From contig NZ_JH164926.1 in the NCBI RefSeq assembly GCF_000226875.1, positions 84,231 through 138,863 of the forward strand: a stretch of 54,633 nucleotides of DNA. Reading direction: 5' to 3'. Both the position numbers and the translations under genes were made by a program. Shown piece after piece: positions 17,592 to 26,440 of the stretch. Numbering within the stretch: the first letter of the stretch is position 1; each line of letters begins with the position of its first letter. The stretch is from Neisseria shayeganii 871. Its GTDB lineage: Bacteria; Pseudomonadota; Gammaproteobacteria; Burkholderiales; Neisseriaceae. The notes under the pieces were generated by a model. It was not told the origin of the DNA. It worked only from the letters and a program-made list of their open reading frames with translations, and made no database searches.

Positions 17592-17779
17592 GATATGTCC
17601 TTTGGTGTTGAAAGTGGCGTAAGGCTACCTGAAAGCAGCCTGTGGCGGTGTGGTGTATATCGTCATTAAAAACAGCGGAGTTTCCGCTGTGGGGAAGAGT
17701 ATATGGGTTTTTGAAGCGGTAATTCAATAGCTGTAATGTTAGAATTGTTTTTTATTGTTTGCTGCAGCGTATAAATTAT

Positions 17780-19180
17780 ATGGACACGGATACCTTGGAT
17801 CAAACCAACGAGCATCTTGCTCTGCCGCCGCACTCCGTAGAGGCGGAACAGGCGGTTTTGGGCGGTTTGATGGTGGATACTTCTGCTTGGGATCGGGTGG
17901 CGGGCGTGGTGCGGGAGGATGATTTCTACCGTTACGAACACCGCCTGATTTTCCGCGCCATCGCCCAGCTGGCCGAGCACTCGCGGCCTGCCGATACGAT
18001 TACGGTAGAAGAGGTGTTGCAGCGGGAAGAAGTGCTGGAAGAGGCGGGCGGTTTCGGCTATTTGGTGGATTTGGCGCAAAACATAGCCTCTGCCATTAAT
18101 ATTGCGCGTTACGCCGAAATCGTGCGCGACCGTTCCGTCATGCGCCAGCTGGCTCAGGTTGGCACAGAGATTGCTAGGAATGCATACAATCCGCAAGGCA
18201 GGGATGTTAAACAAATGCTGGACGAGGCGGAAAGCAAAGTTTTTCAAATCGCCGAAAGTACCAGCCGCGGCCGGAGCGAATTTCTGGAAATGCCTGCCAT
18301 GCTGAAAGAAGCCGTCAGCAATATCGATAAAGCTTATTCGCGTGAGAATAAGGATGATGTAACCGGAATTCCCACTGGTTTTATTGATTTGGATAAAAAA
18401 ATTGCCGGTTTGCACGGAGGCGACCTCATCATCGTTGCCGGTAGGCCGGCAATGGGAAAAACGGCTTTTTCACTGAATATTGCGGAAAACGTCGCTATCA
18501 GCACGCACCTGCCCGTAGCCATTTTCTCCATGGAAATGGGCGGGGTGCAGCTGGTAATGAGGATGCTCGGTTCGGTTGGGAGGCTGGACCAGCATCTGCT
18601 TAAAACCGGTCAGTTGCAGGACGAGCATTGGGAGAGGTTGGGTGATGCCGTCCGCAAACTGGCGGATGCCCCGATCTTTATTGATGAAACGCCCGGATTA
18701 AATGCGCTGGAAGTCCGTGCCCGAGTGCGCAGGTTGGCTCGCAGGCATAAAGGCCGGCTCGGCTTGGTGGTGATTGACTACCTGCAATTGATGAGTGGAA
18801 ACAGCAACCATTCCGGCAACCGGGCGGCCGAACTGGGGGAGATTTCCCGTTCTCTGAAATCTTTGGCCCGTGAGCTGAATATCCCCATTATTGCCTTATC
18901 CCAGTTGTCTCGCACGGTGGAGTCCAGAACAGATAAACGCCCGATGATGTCGGATCTGCGTGAGTCAGGTGCGATCGAACAAGATGCCGATTTGATTATG
19001 TTCATGTATCGGGATGAGTATTACCATCCTGATACCGAATTAAAAGGCATGGCCGAGTGTATTATTGGCAAACACCGTAACGGGCCTACCGGCAAAATTC
19101 CTTTGGTGTTTATGGGGCAGTTCAGTAAGTTTGACAACGCAGTCAGATCGGAGCATGTTTATTTTTCAGGAGAAGAGTAG
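17780..19180 (+). CDS. dnaB: Replicative DNA helicase
   Basis: The hexameric 5'-3' helicase that opens the replication fork. The 466-aa protein has the N-terminal DnaB domain (PPHSVEAEQAVLGGLM), a linker, and the RecA-like C-terminal domain with Walker A AGRPAMGKTAF near residue 219, LVVIDYLQLMSG and LSQLSRTVESR. ATG 17780 is chosen over an upstream TTG because the conserved N-terminus follows it; the ribosome binding site is weak. The gene directly precedes pilH, the same order as in Neisseria. Base composition begins to shift toward AT within its second half. Confidence 0.96.
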   Translation: MDTDTLDQTNEHLALPPHSVEAEQAVLGGLMVDTSAWDRVAGVVREDDFYRYEHRLIFRAIAQLAEHSRPADTITVEEVLQREEVLEEAGGFGYLVDLAQNIASAINIARYAEIVRDRSVMRQLAQVGTEIARNAYNPQGRDVKQMLDEAESKVFQIAESTSRGRSEFLEMPAMLKEAVSNIDKAYSRENKDDVTGIPTGFIDLDKKIAGLHGGDLIIVAGRPAMGKTAFSLNIAENVAISTHLPVAIFSMEMGGVQLVMRMLGSVGRLDQHLLKTGQLQDEHWERLGDAVRKLADAPIFIDETPGLNALEVRARVRRLARRHKGRLGLVVIDYLQLMSGNSNHSGNRAAELGEISRSLKSLARELNIPIIALSQLSRTVESRTDKRPMMSDLRESGAIEQDADLIMFMYRDEYYHPDTELKGMAECIIGKHRNGPTGKIPLVFMGQFSKFDNAVRSEHVYFSGEE

Positions 19181-19270
19181 CCGCAGTGACGGGCTGCCTG
19201 AAAGCGGTATATTGTATCCTTTCCTTCAAAGTTTCAAATTTGATTTGAATCATTCAAAGAATATAAGGCC

Positions 19271-19948
19271 ATGAATAAAGAATTAAAAAAACAAAGCGGT
19301 TTTACCTTGATTGAGCTGATGATTGTGGTCACTCTGATCGGCATTATGGCGGCCATTGCTTTTCCCAGTATGCAGAGTTTTATTGCCGGGCAGAGATTGG
19401 CTAATAGGATTGACCGAGTGACAACCCTTTTTCAATTTGCTCGTGCTGAGGCTGTCCGCTTGAATAAACCGGTTGTTGTATGTGGCGGGGTTACTTTGAA
19501 AAGTGACGGAAAACCCAATAATGGTTGCGATCAGTCAGGGGGGCAATCGATCTTGGCTTTCGTAGACAGTAATAATACTTCTAATTATGAAAGCAGCATC
19601 ACGACAGCCAATCAGGATATAGACCTACGTTCTGTATTGATTGACGGTGATACCAGTATTGAAATAAGAGGCTTGGGTTTGAATCTACAAAATCCGGAAG
19701 TTGTAGATCGTTTTATTTTCTTACCCAACGGTAGTTTCGGTGTGCGTCAAGCATCTCCCGGTGCCCAATATTTATTTTCGCAGGGTTATGTGAGGATTGT
19801 GGCGTCTGATACCAAACAGGCGAGAATGACTTTGCTGGCTCCTGGCGGTAGAGTTGTACCGTGTAAGGGTAACTTCGACCCATCGGGTTTAGATCAATTA
19901 AGTGCTGAGGCATATGGCGAAACCTGTTCTTTTTCAAAAAATAGCTAA
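19271..19948 (+). CDS. pilH: Type IV pilus minor pilin, GspH/FimT type
   Basis: A 225-aa prepilin. The class III leader is short and basic (MNKELKKQSG), followed by cleavage at G10/F11 and the hydrophobic FTLIELMIVVTLIGIMAA with the +5 glutamate. The globular part has four cysteines that could form disulfides (near VVCGG, GCDQ, VPCKG, ETCSF). In Neisseria the equivalent gene after dnaB is pilH (fimT), whose product helps prime pilus assembly. AAGG lies just upstream of the ATG. It is AT-rich and without DUS, like the rest of the cluster. The last codons are tandemly repeated just after the stop. Confidence 0.85.
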   Translation: MNKELKKQSGFTLIELMIVVTLIGIMAAIAFPSMQSFIAGQRLANRIDRVTTLFQFARAEAVRLNKPVVVCGGVTLKSDGKPNNGCDQSGGQSILAFVDSNNTSNYESSITTANQDIDLRSVLIDGDTSIEIRGLGLNLQNPEVVDRFIFLPNGSFGVRQASPGAQYLFSQGYVRIVASDTKQARMTLLAPGGRVVPCKGNFDPSGLDQLSAEAYGETCSFSKNS

Positions 19949-19998
19949 TCTTCAAAAATAGCTAATCAAAGTGGATAATAAATATATGAGGTGTTGCG

Positions 19999-20502
19999 AT
20001 GCGTGGAAGTAACGGAAGAGTTTTTTTGGATAAGAAGAAAATACGAGGCGCTACTTTGTTGGAAGTATTGGTCTCCGTATTTATTATGGCTTTCGGTATT
20101 ATGGCTTTGATGCTGGCTCAACTGAAGTCCGTGGGTAGTGTGAGAGAAGCTGAAATGCAAACCCGAGTGGCTTTGGCAGTTCAAAACTTGGCTGAAGGTA
20201 TGTTGTCTAATCCTGATGTCAGGACAAGAACAGAAGACGAAACAAAATATACCGGTTATGAAAAAAGCGGCACGCTTGATTTGGCAGGCTCTATAAATAA
20301 CTCTAATAAATGTAATGGTGTGCGTGAAGCAGTAATAAACTGCCATCGTGAAAAATTTGAAGCGGATTTGAGAAGGGCTTTGCCGAATGCCAGAGATGTT
20401 TCATACAGTATCGGTAAAGATGGTGTGATCAATGTGCGTTGGGAAGAAGTGAACGATCAAGATGAGTTTAAATTTTCTTATACGCTGCAGGTAGGGAGTT
20501 AA
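19999..20502 (+). CDS. pilI: Type IV pilus minor pilin, PilV/PilI type
   Basis: A 167-aa prepilin with a longer leader (MRGSNGRVFLDKKKIRG) cleaved before ATLLEVLVSVFIMAFGIMAL, the PilV-type hydrophobic segment with Glu at +5. The body is short and contains a Cys pair (KCNG and NCHRE). GAGG lies nine bases before the ATG. It is the second gene of the minor-pilin operon and sits three bases before pilJ. It is expected to form part of the pilus tip complex with PilH, PilJ, PilK and PilX. Confidence 0.82.
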   Translation: MRGSNGRVFLDKKKIRGATLLEVLVSVFIMAFGIMALMLAQLKSVGSVREAEMQTRVALAVQNLAEGMLSNPDVRTRTEDETKYTGYEKSGTLDLAGSINNSNKCNGVREAVINCHREKFEADLRRALPNARDVSYSIGKDGVINVRWEEVNDQDEFKFSYTLQVGS

Positions 20503-20505
20503 GTC

Positions 20506-21546
20506 ATGCTGTTTCGTTCTCAAAAATTTTCTAAAAAAACGATAGCTAAAACTTCCGGCTTAAGTTTGGCTAAAGGCTTTACTTTGATTGAGTTTTTAGT
20601 AGCCAGCTCCTTAGGCATTATCGTGTTGTTGGCAATTGGTATTACATATTCCATCACCAATCAAATGAAGCGGACTTCCGAAAGCCGCCTGTCTGCGCAG
20701 CAGGACTTAAGGAGTGCGGCGGAAATGATTATCCGCGATGCGCGAATGGCCGGCTCATTTGGTTGCTTTAATTTGGGCAATCTGGAGCGGAAGGAGTTCG
20801 CCGGGGTCAATAATGCAGCGCAAGGTATCAGGTTGGATCTGGACAATCATGAATTTTCCGGTATCAGTACTTTTCCCTTGAGTAGCGTCCGCACGGCTTT
20901 TAATCAAAACGGCTTTGAATTGTTGAGTGATCCATTGGTTTTTGTTTATGGGATCAATCCGGTACCTTTGAGTGGAACGTCAACCATTCCTGCAGGTAGT
21001 GAGGTAGCCAAATGGTCTCAAGCGGGAGGGAAAGTTGCTTTGACTTCTTGTTTCAGAATGGAGGTCAATAATGTGACTGCCGGGGGAGGTGATGTCAGGA
21101 TCAATTCCGCCTTGCCTAGGTTAGACGTAAATGCAAATGACGAGGTGGCTTTTTATGTGCCACAAACAACAGTTTCCCAAGTTCATGCCAATGCTTATGC
21201 AATCGGTAGAATTGCCAATATTGATGATGCCAACTCCAGGGGTTTGTATCGGTTTACCTTGGGTGCAAATGGTAGCTGGGAAGGCCCGCAGTTGTTAGTG
21301 GCAAATATTCAAAATATGCAATCAACGTTTACTTATGCGGGATGTGGAGAGAACAATACGGCAGCCACCTTCGATGACAATTATTCAAGTCTGAAAAGTA
21401 ACCCGAATTTGAAACGGGTGTCACCAATGCCAACAGTGTTAGATTTGAGCTTGCAAATATCTGATAACGAGCAAACGCATGGTCATTTCAATGAGTTTTT
21501 GATCAGGGCAAATGTACGGGGAGGTAGTGTATGCGCCGGATTATAA
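20506..21546 (+). CDS. pilJ: Type IV pilus minor pilin, PilW/PilJ type
   Basis: A 346-aa large minor pilin. The leader ends at KG/FTLIEFLVASSLGIIVLLAIG, with the PilW-like pattern and +5 Glu. Cysteines occur near GCFN, SCFRM, GCGEN and at the end (VCAGL). AGGGAG precedes the ATG at 20506. The length fits PilW/PilJ tip subunits. Its 3' end overlaps pilK by 35 bases in another frame, which suggests coupled translation. Confidence 0.82.
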   Translation: MLFRSQKFSKKTIAKTSGLSLAKGFTLIEFLVASSLGIIVLLAIGITYSITNQMKRTSESRLSAQQDLRSAAEMIIRDARMAGSFGCFNLGNLERKEFAGVNNAAQGIRLDLDNHEFSGISTFPLSSVRTAFNQNGFELLSDPLVFVYGINPVPLSGTSTIPAGSEVAKWSQAGGKVALTSCFRMEVNNVTAGGGDVRINSALPRLDVNANDEVAFYVPQTTVSQVHANAYAIGRIANIDDANSRGLYRFTLGANGSWEGPQLLVANIQNMQSTFTYAGCGENNTAATFDDNYSSLKSNPNLKRVSPMPTVLDLSLQISDNEQTHGHFNEFLIRANVRGGSVCAGL

Positions 21547-22039
21547 AAGACAAACCGGAGGGTTTACCTTATTTATTGTATTGATCATGATGTTGGTGAT
21601 TGCGTTTATTGTGATTGCAAGTATGCAATCCACCAATACGGAGATGCGGATCAGCTCGAATGATGCCGATAGAAAATTTGCTTTTTCTAAAGCCGAAGCA
21701 GCTTTGTTATCTGGTGAAAATTTAATATCCAGTCATAAACATGCAGATTTTAATGAATCTGGTGGTGCGCCGGCTTGCCTCGATGGTTTATGTAAAGGAG
21801 ATGTGACTGAGGGGCGTGGGCCGGTCTGGGAGCAAAAAAACATACTGGTTCCGGGAAGTTCAGAGGCAAAATGTGTTAACGGTGCTTCAAAAACGGACAA
21901 TGCCTGTTATGTGGTGGAGCGTTTAGGACCGCCGTTGGGAGGCAAGGCGATTTATCGGGTGACTGCGCGCGCTTGGGGGCAAAACTCGAATACTGTAGTA
22001 ACCTTAGAATCCTACGTTGAATACAAGAATAACCAGTAG
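21512..22039 (+). CDS. pilK: Type IV pilus minor pilin assembly protein, PilX/PilK type
   Basis: A 175-aa protein with a hydrophobic start GGFTLFIVLIMMLVIAFIVIAS and the +4 to +20 STNTEMRISSNDADRKFAFSKAEAAL stretch characteristic of the PilX/PilK family. This type lacks the +5 Glu of ordinary pilins, as seen here. Two Cys pairs lie in the C-terminal half. ATG 21512 lies inside the end of pilJ; the overlapping ATG at 21530 is in a different frame and soon hits a stop. In Neisseria the equivalent is pilK. Confidence 0.8.
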   Translation: MYGEVVYAPDYKRQTGGFTLFIVLIMMLVIAFIVIASMQSTNTEMRISSNDADRKFAFSKAEAALLSGENLISSHKHADFNESGGAPACLDGLCKGDVTEGRGPVWEQKNILVPGSSEAKCVNGASKTDNACYVVERLGPPLGGKAIYRVTARAWGQNSNTVVTLESYVEYKNNQ

Positions 22040-22057
22040 TTGATTGGACGGCTTTCG

Positions 22058-22510
22058 ATGGAAAAAAATATTTTTTCGCAAAAAAGAGTAAAAATTTCTG
22101 CCGGCTTTACTTTGGTTGAGATGATGATTGTGTTGGCAATCATCGGTATTCTTGCCGCTATTGCGTTGCCTTCTTACTCTTATTATATTGAACGCACCAA
22201 TTTGGCAACTGCTAAAAATGAGTTGGTTGAGCTGGTAGCTGAAATGAGACAGAGAAAGGTAAAAAATTTGCCGACTTACAGTGTTGCCGGTTTGAACAGT
22301 CTGATTAATACTAAGCGTACTGTCGCCAACGGAAACTATGAGCTAGAGTCCAATACCACTGACGGGAAAATCAATACTTTTTATATTTATCTAAAGCCGA
22401 ATAGATCCGGTTTTACAAAATCGCTATATATTACAGCGGCTGGAGAGGTGTTTGAATGCCCCAATTCAGCAGCCGCCAGTACCAAGTCTGGGTGTACGAA
22501 AATCAATTGA
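22058..22510 (+). CDS. pilX: Type IV pilin-like minor pilin, PilE/PilX type
   Basis: A 150-aa prepilin with leader MEKNIFSQKRVKISAG and a textbook pilin helix FTLVEMMIVLAIIGILAAIALPSY. A C-terminal cysteine pair (FECPN and SGCTK) would form the D-region disulfide loop. Position at the end of the cluster and size match neisserial PilX, which in meningococcus promotes bacterial aggregation. ATG 22058 is preferred; a TTG 18 bases upstream also opens the frame. Neither has a strong ribosome binding site. It converges on recG. Confidence 0.78.
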   Translation: MEKNIFSQKRVKISAGFTLVEMMIVLAIIGILAAIALPSYSYYIERTNLATAKNELVELVAEMRQRKVKNLPTYSVAGLNSLINTKRTVANGNYELESNTTDGKINTFYIYLKPNRSGFTKSLYITAAGEVFECPNSAAASTKSGCTKIN

Positions 22511-22564
22511 TTGTGTTGATGATGAAGTTTATTGATGATTAAGAAAGTATGCTATTTGTTTTGT

Positions 22565-24601
22565 CTAGGCGTCTAAAAATCCTTCTCGGCTGCTGAGCCA
22601 GCGCAATAAGTGTGCAGCGACAGCTTCAGGATGGTGGCGCATAAATGTTGGTGCAACTTGGCGCGCTGCTTCCAATAAATGTAAATCTTCTTGCAAGCAG
22701 GCAAAGCGTAACATAGGCATACCGCTTTGCCGTGCACCCAGTAACTCACCCGGTCCGCGGATATTCAAGTCTTGACGGGCGATTTCAAAGCCGTCTTGGT
22801 GTTCGTAGATCACTTTTAACCGAGCTTTGGCTAATTCATTCAATGGTTCGCTGAATAACAATACGCAACTGCTGGTGTCTTTACCACGGCCCACTCGGCC
22901 GCGCAGTTGGTGAAGTTGTGCCAAGCCCATGCGCTCAGCATGTTCGATGACCATTAAAACGGCATTGGGCACATCTACGCCCACCTCGATGACAGTCGTG
23001 GCCACCAGTACGTCTATCTTGCCTGAGGCAAAATCTCCCATTACTGCCGCCTTTTCTCCAGATTTCATTTTTCCATGCAACAAACCGATTTTTAACTGCG
23101 GCAGTGCTGTTTGTAGCTCGGCTCGGGTTTCTGTTGCAGTTTGTAATTGCAATATTTCACTTTCTTCAATCAGCGGGCAGACCCAATATGCCTGTTTCCC
23201 TTTTTGGCAGGCAGCTAAAACGAAGCCTTCCACTTCATGCCGTCGGGCGCTGTTAACCAGGCGGGTTTGAATGGGAGTACGTCCGGGAGGCAGTTCGTCA
23301 ATGAGGGAAACATCCAAGTCGGCAAAAAAACTCATCGCCAAAGTGCGCGGTATTGGCGTGGCAGACATCATTAATTGATGGACGTCGCGCCCTTTGTTTT
23401 TGAGAGCTAAGCGTTGTTCGACACCGAAGCGGTGTTGCTCGTCCACGATAACCAGCCCCAGCTGTCGAAAAGCCACGTCTTCTTGAAATAAGGCATGGGT
23501 ACCGATGGCCAAATGAACATGGCCATCTGCCAAAGCAGTTTTGACCTGATCTTTTTCTTTTTTCTTCAGGTTACCTGAAAGCCAAGAAACCGTTATCCCA
23601 AGAGGCTCCAGCCATTGCTTAAATTTCACATAGTGCTGCTCGGCTAAGATTTCGGTAGGTGCCATGACGGCAACTTGTGCTCCTGCTTCCAATGCGTTCA
23701 GGGCAGAGAGTGCTGCCACAATGGTTTTGCCGCTGCCAACATCGCCTTGTAATAGGCGGTGCATCGGATGAGGCTGGGATAAATCATTTTGAATTTCTGT
23801 TAAGACACGCTGTTGGGCAGGCGTCAGGGTAAAAGGCAAGCTATTGATTAAACGGTGGTACAGACGACCGTTTCCGCGTAGCGGTATGGCATTGCCGGAA
23901 AGTCGCTTTTTGCGAGCCAGCTGCATGGAAAGCTGTTGAGCCAATAGTTCGTCAAATTTGAGGCGTTGCCAAGCAGGCAATGCGCCGTTATGAAGTTGGT
24001 GCGGACTGTATTCGGGTGGTGGTGTGTGGAGTAGGCGCAGACTGTCGGCAAGAGGCGGAAGATGCAATGCAGTGCGCAGGCTTTCTGGCAGAGTGTCGCT
24101 TAAGGGCAAGATTTCGAGGGCCTTGCGGATGATGCGGCGTAAAGTGGATTGACTGAGACCGTTTACGGTGGGATAGATGGGCGTGAGGCTTTCGGCGAGA
24201 CTATGTGTGGCCTCGCGAATTTTCGGATGCACCATTTCATCGCCGAAAAAACCGTGTCGGATTTCACCGATGGCGCGGATGGTTTTGCCTACTGCCATTT
24301 GCTTTTGTTGGCTGGGGTAGAAATGCAGGAAGCGCAGATGCAGTACGCTCCCGGATGCATCGCGTATCTGCACGATCAGTTGTCGGCGCGGCCTGAATTG
24401 GAGGTTTTGGTGCAGCACCATGCCTTCTACTTGGCAGGATGTCCCGACAGGGGCGTCTCGTATGGGGGTCAGGTGGGTTTCGTCTTCGTAACGCAAAGGC
24501 AGATGCAAAACTGCGTCCCAAGCCGTGTGAATATGTAGTTTGGCCAGTTTTTTTACTGTAGCATCGGTGATGTTGAGTTGCTTTTGCAGATCGGCATTCA
24601 T
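22565..24601 (-). CDS. recG: ATP-dependent DNA helicase RecG
   Basis: Remodels stalled replication forks and branched recombination intermediates. The 678-aa protein has the N-terminal wedge/OB region (about residues 1-180), helicase motif I LLQGDVGSGKT, motif Ia MAPTEIL, motif II VDEQHRFGVEQR, motif III MSATPIPRTLA and motif VI QLRGRVGRG. The C-terminal LNIRGPGELLGARQSG is RecG-specific. The start at 24601 gives the normal N-terminus. It lacks a canonical DUS; only a variant (AGGTTACCTGAA) lies near 23568. It is transcribed toward the minor-pilin cluster. Confidence 0.96.
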   Translation of the reverse strand: MNADLQKQLNITDATVKKLAKLHIHTAWDAVLHLPLRYEDETHLTPIRDAPVGTSCQVEGMVLHQNLQFRPRRQLIVQIRDASGSVLHLRFLHFYPSQQKQMAVGKTIRAIGEIRHGFFGDEMVHPKIREATHSLAESLTPIYPTVNGLSQSTLRRIIRKALEILPLSDTLPESLRTALHLPPLADSLRLLHTPPPEYSPHQLHNGALPAWQRLKFDELLAQQLSMQLARKKRLSGNAIPLRGNGRLYHRLINSLPFTLTPAQQRVLTEIQNDLSQPHPMHRLLQGDVGSGKTIVAALSALNALEAGAQVAVMAPTEILAEQHYVKFKQWLEPLGITVSWLSGNLKKKEKDQVKTALADGHVHLAIGTHALFQEDVAFRQLGLVIVDEQHRFGVEQRLALKNKGRDVHQLMMSATPIPRTLAMSFFADLDVSLIDELPPGRTPIQTRLVNSARRHEVEGFVLAACQKGKQAYWVCPLIEESEILQLQTATETRAELQTALPQLKIGLLHGKMKSGEKAAVMGDFASGKIDVLVATTVIEVGVDVPNAVLMVIEHAERMGLAQLHQLRGRVGRGKDTSSCVLLFSEPLNELAKARLKVIYEHQDGFEIARQDLNIRGPGELLGARQSGMPMLRFACLQEDLHLLEAARQVAPTFMRHHPEAVAAHLLRWLSSREGFLDA

Positions 24602-24657
24602 AAAGAAGGCACTGAAGATTAACGGGTTGTGGCAGACTATCTGAGAGAGTCGCTTTT

Positions 24658-24775
24658 GTTTTCAGGTAGCCTGGATGACTGAGCAGCTGTGTTTTATCTA
24701 GGGACGTGTATCGCTTAAAAATATCAACTTATATGTCAACTAAGGCGATAGATGAAATGATGGCTACCTGAAAAC
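24658..24775. repeat. Wide DUS inverted pair with a nested inverted repeat
   Basis: GTTTTCAGGTAGCC (24658-24671) and its exact complement (24762-24775) enclose 90 bases. Inside lies a second inverted pair, TATCGCTTA (24709-24717) and TAAGGCGATA (24741-24750), with one bulge. The enclosed stretch is AT-rich and has no gene. It lies between the aroB end and the recG start. It may be a DUS hairpin whose loop received an insertion. Confidence 0.45.
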
Positions 24776-24779
24776 TAGA

Positions 24780-25858
24780 CTAGTCGTCCTGCAACAGCGC
24801 TTGCATGGTTTCCCGGTTCAAGCCTGCTTCTACGGTGGCTTGTCCCAGTTTTTGCAAAACCACCAGCCGGATTTGTCCGGCTTGGTTTTTTTATCGTGCT
24901 GCATGTGGGCCAGCCAAGTGCCGGCATCAAATTTAGGCGGGCAGACGGGCAGGGCGGCGGTTTGCAGTAAACGGATAACGCGCTGGATATCTGATGTTTT
25001 CAGGTAGCCTTTGTGCTCCGACAAACGGCAGGCCAACACCATGCCGGCCGCTACAGCTTCGCCATGCAGCCAATTGCCGTAGCCCATTTGGGCTTCGATG
25101 GCATGACCGAATGTATGTCCAAGGTTGAGATGGGCGCGGATGCCTTTTTCTTTTTCGTCTTGGCCGACAATGTCGGCTTTCATTTGGCAGCAACGGTAAA
25201 TGGTTTGGGCCAGCAAGTCGGTCTGCTGCTGCATGATGGCCGGCGTGTGCTCTTCCAACCAAGACAAGAATTCTGCATCGCCCAACAAGGCGTATTTGAT
25301 TACTTCTGCCATGCCGGCGGAAAACTCTCGTGCCGGCAAGGTGCGCAAGCAGTCTGTGTCGGCGATGACGGCTTGCGGTTGATAAAAGGCGCCGATCATG
25401 TTCTTGCCCAGCGGATGGTTGATACCGGTTTTACCGCCGACAGAGGAATCGACCTGACTCAGCAGGGTAGTGGGAATTTGAACAAAGGGGATGCCGCGTT
25501 GATATGTGGCGGCAGCATAACCTGCCATGTCGCCGATGACTCCGCCGCCTAAAGCCAGAATGGTGGTTTGACGGTCGGCATGGTTCTCTAAAAGACTGGT
25601 GTAAATATGGTTGAGTGATTCTGCGGTTTTGTGCGCTTCGCCATCCGGCAAAATGATGCTGAAGCAGTCCGTTCCCAGTTGGCGGCAGGCGGTTTCGATT
25701 GCTTGCAGGTAGAGAGGGGCGACGGTGGTGTTGGTGATGATGGCGGCGCGACTACCCAGATGAGGGCGGAGATAATCTGCTGCATGACTGATCAAACCGG
25801 AGCCGATATAAATGGGATAGCTGTGTGCCGGGGTATGTACGTCGAGTGTTTGTATCAT
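24780..25858 (-). CDS. aroB: 3-dehydroquinate synthase, C-terminus frameshifted
   Basis: Catalyses the second step of the shikimate pathway. Visible motifs include ALGGGVIGDMAGYAAATYQRG (NAD-binding), SSVGGKTGINHP and GHTFGHAIEAQMGYGNWLHGEAV (metal-binding histidines). Without correction the frame stops at 24830 after 342 aa with an aberrant tail. Adding one A to the seven-A run complementary to 24886-24892 restores a tail reading DKKNQAGQIRLVVLQKLGQ... that ends at 24780, matching the AroB C-terminal pattern. The sequence thus carries a one-base deletion: a true mutation, a reversible switch or a base-calling error. The ATG overlaps the aroK stop (ATGA). A DUS is read in frame as GYLKTSD. 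Confidence 0.88.
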
Positions 25859-26403
25859 ATCTTTGAGGCAAAATATTGTTTCAGTTGTAGAAGCAAATCT
25901 CGGGTGGCCTGTTGGCAGAGTTGTTGGGCCGTCACATTGACTACGATGTGGGCGGTGTCACGGTACAGAGGGTCGCGCTGTTGATATAGCTCGCTTAATT
26001 TACCTAAGGGGTCTGTCACTTGAAGCAAAGGCCGGCTTTTGTCTGTTTTCACCCGTTGGTAGAGTACTTCGGGCACGGCGTGCAGATAGACAACGGTACC
26101 CCGGGATTTCAGGTAGCCTCTGTTTTCTTCGCGTAATACCGCACCGCCTCCGGTAGCTAGAACGACGGGGCGACGGCGACTTAATTCATCGATTACTGCT
26201 GTTTCTCTGTTGCGGAAGCCGTTTTCTCCTTCTAGTTCGAAAATGGTGGCAATGCTGACACCGGTGCGTTGCACTATTTCTTGGTCGCTGTCGATAAAGG
26301 GATAATGCAATAAAGACGCCAAGCGTTTCCCTTGGGTGGTTTTGCCTGCCCCCATTAAGCCGATTAAAAAAATATTGCCTGCTATGTGTTTCATAGCAGG
26401 CAT
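25855..26403 (-). CDS. aroK: Shikimate kinase
   Basis: Phosphorylates shikimate with ATP. The protein has Walker A LIGLMGAGKTTQGKRLA, the shikimate-binding DSD motif (FIDSDQEIVQ), FRNRE, the central glycine patch LATGGGAVLRE, and the lid arginines in TDKSRPLL. The frame opens with TTG at 26421, but ATG 26403 (MPAMKHIAGN) or 26394 (MKHIAGN) is more likely; the family start favours 26394, and no clear ribosome binding site decides. Its TGA overlaps the aroB ATG. It lies downstream of pilQ on the same strand, the arrangement seen in many gamma- and betaproteobacteria. A DUS is read in frame as RGYLKSRG. Confidence 0.93.
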   Translation of the reverse strand: MPAMKHIAGNIFLIGLMGAGKTTQGKRLASLLHYPFIDSDQEIVQRTGVSIATIFELEGENGFRNRETAVIDELSRRRPVVLATGGGAVLREENRGYLKSRGTVVYLHAVPEVLYQRVKTDKSRPLLQVTDPLGKLSELYQQRDPLYRDTAHIVVNVTAQQLCQQATRDLLLQLKQYFASKI

Positions 26404-26440
26404 TGTAACCGAATCACTCAATAAAAAGCGACCTCAGTTA

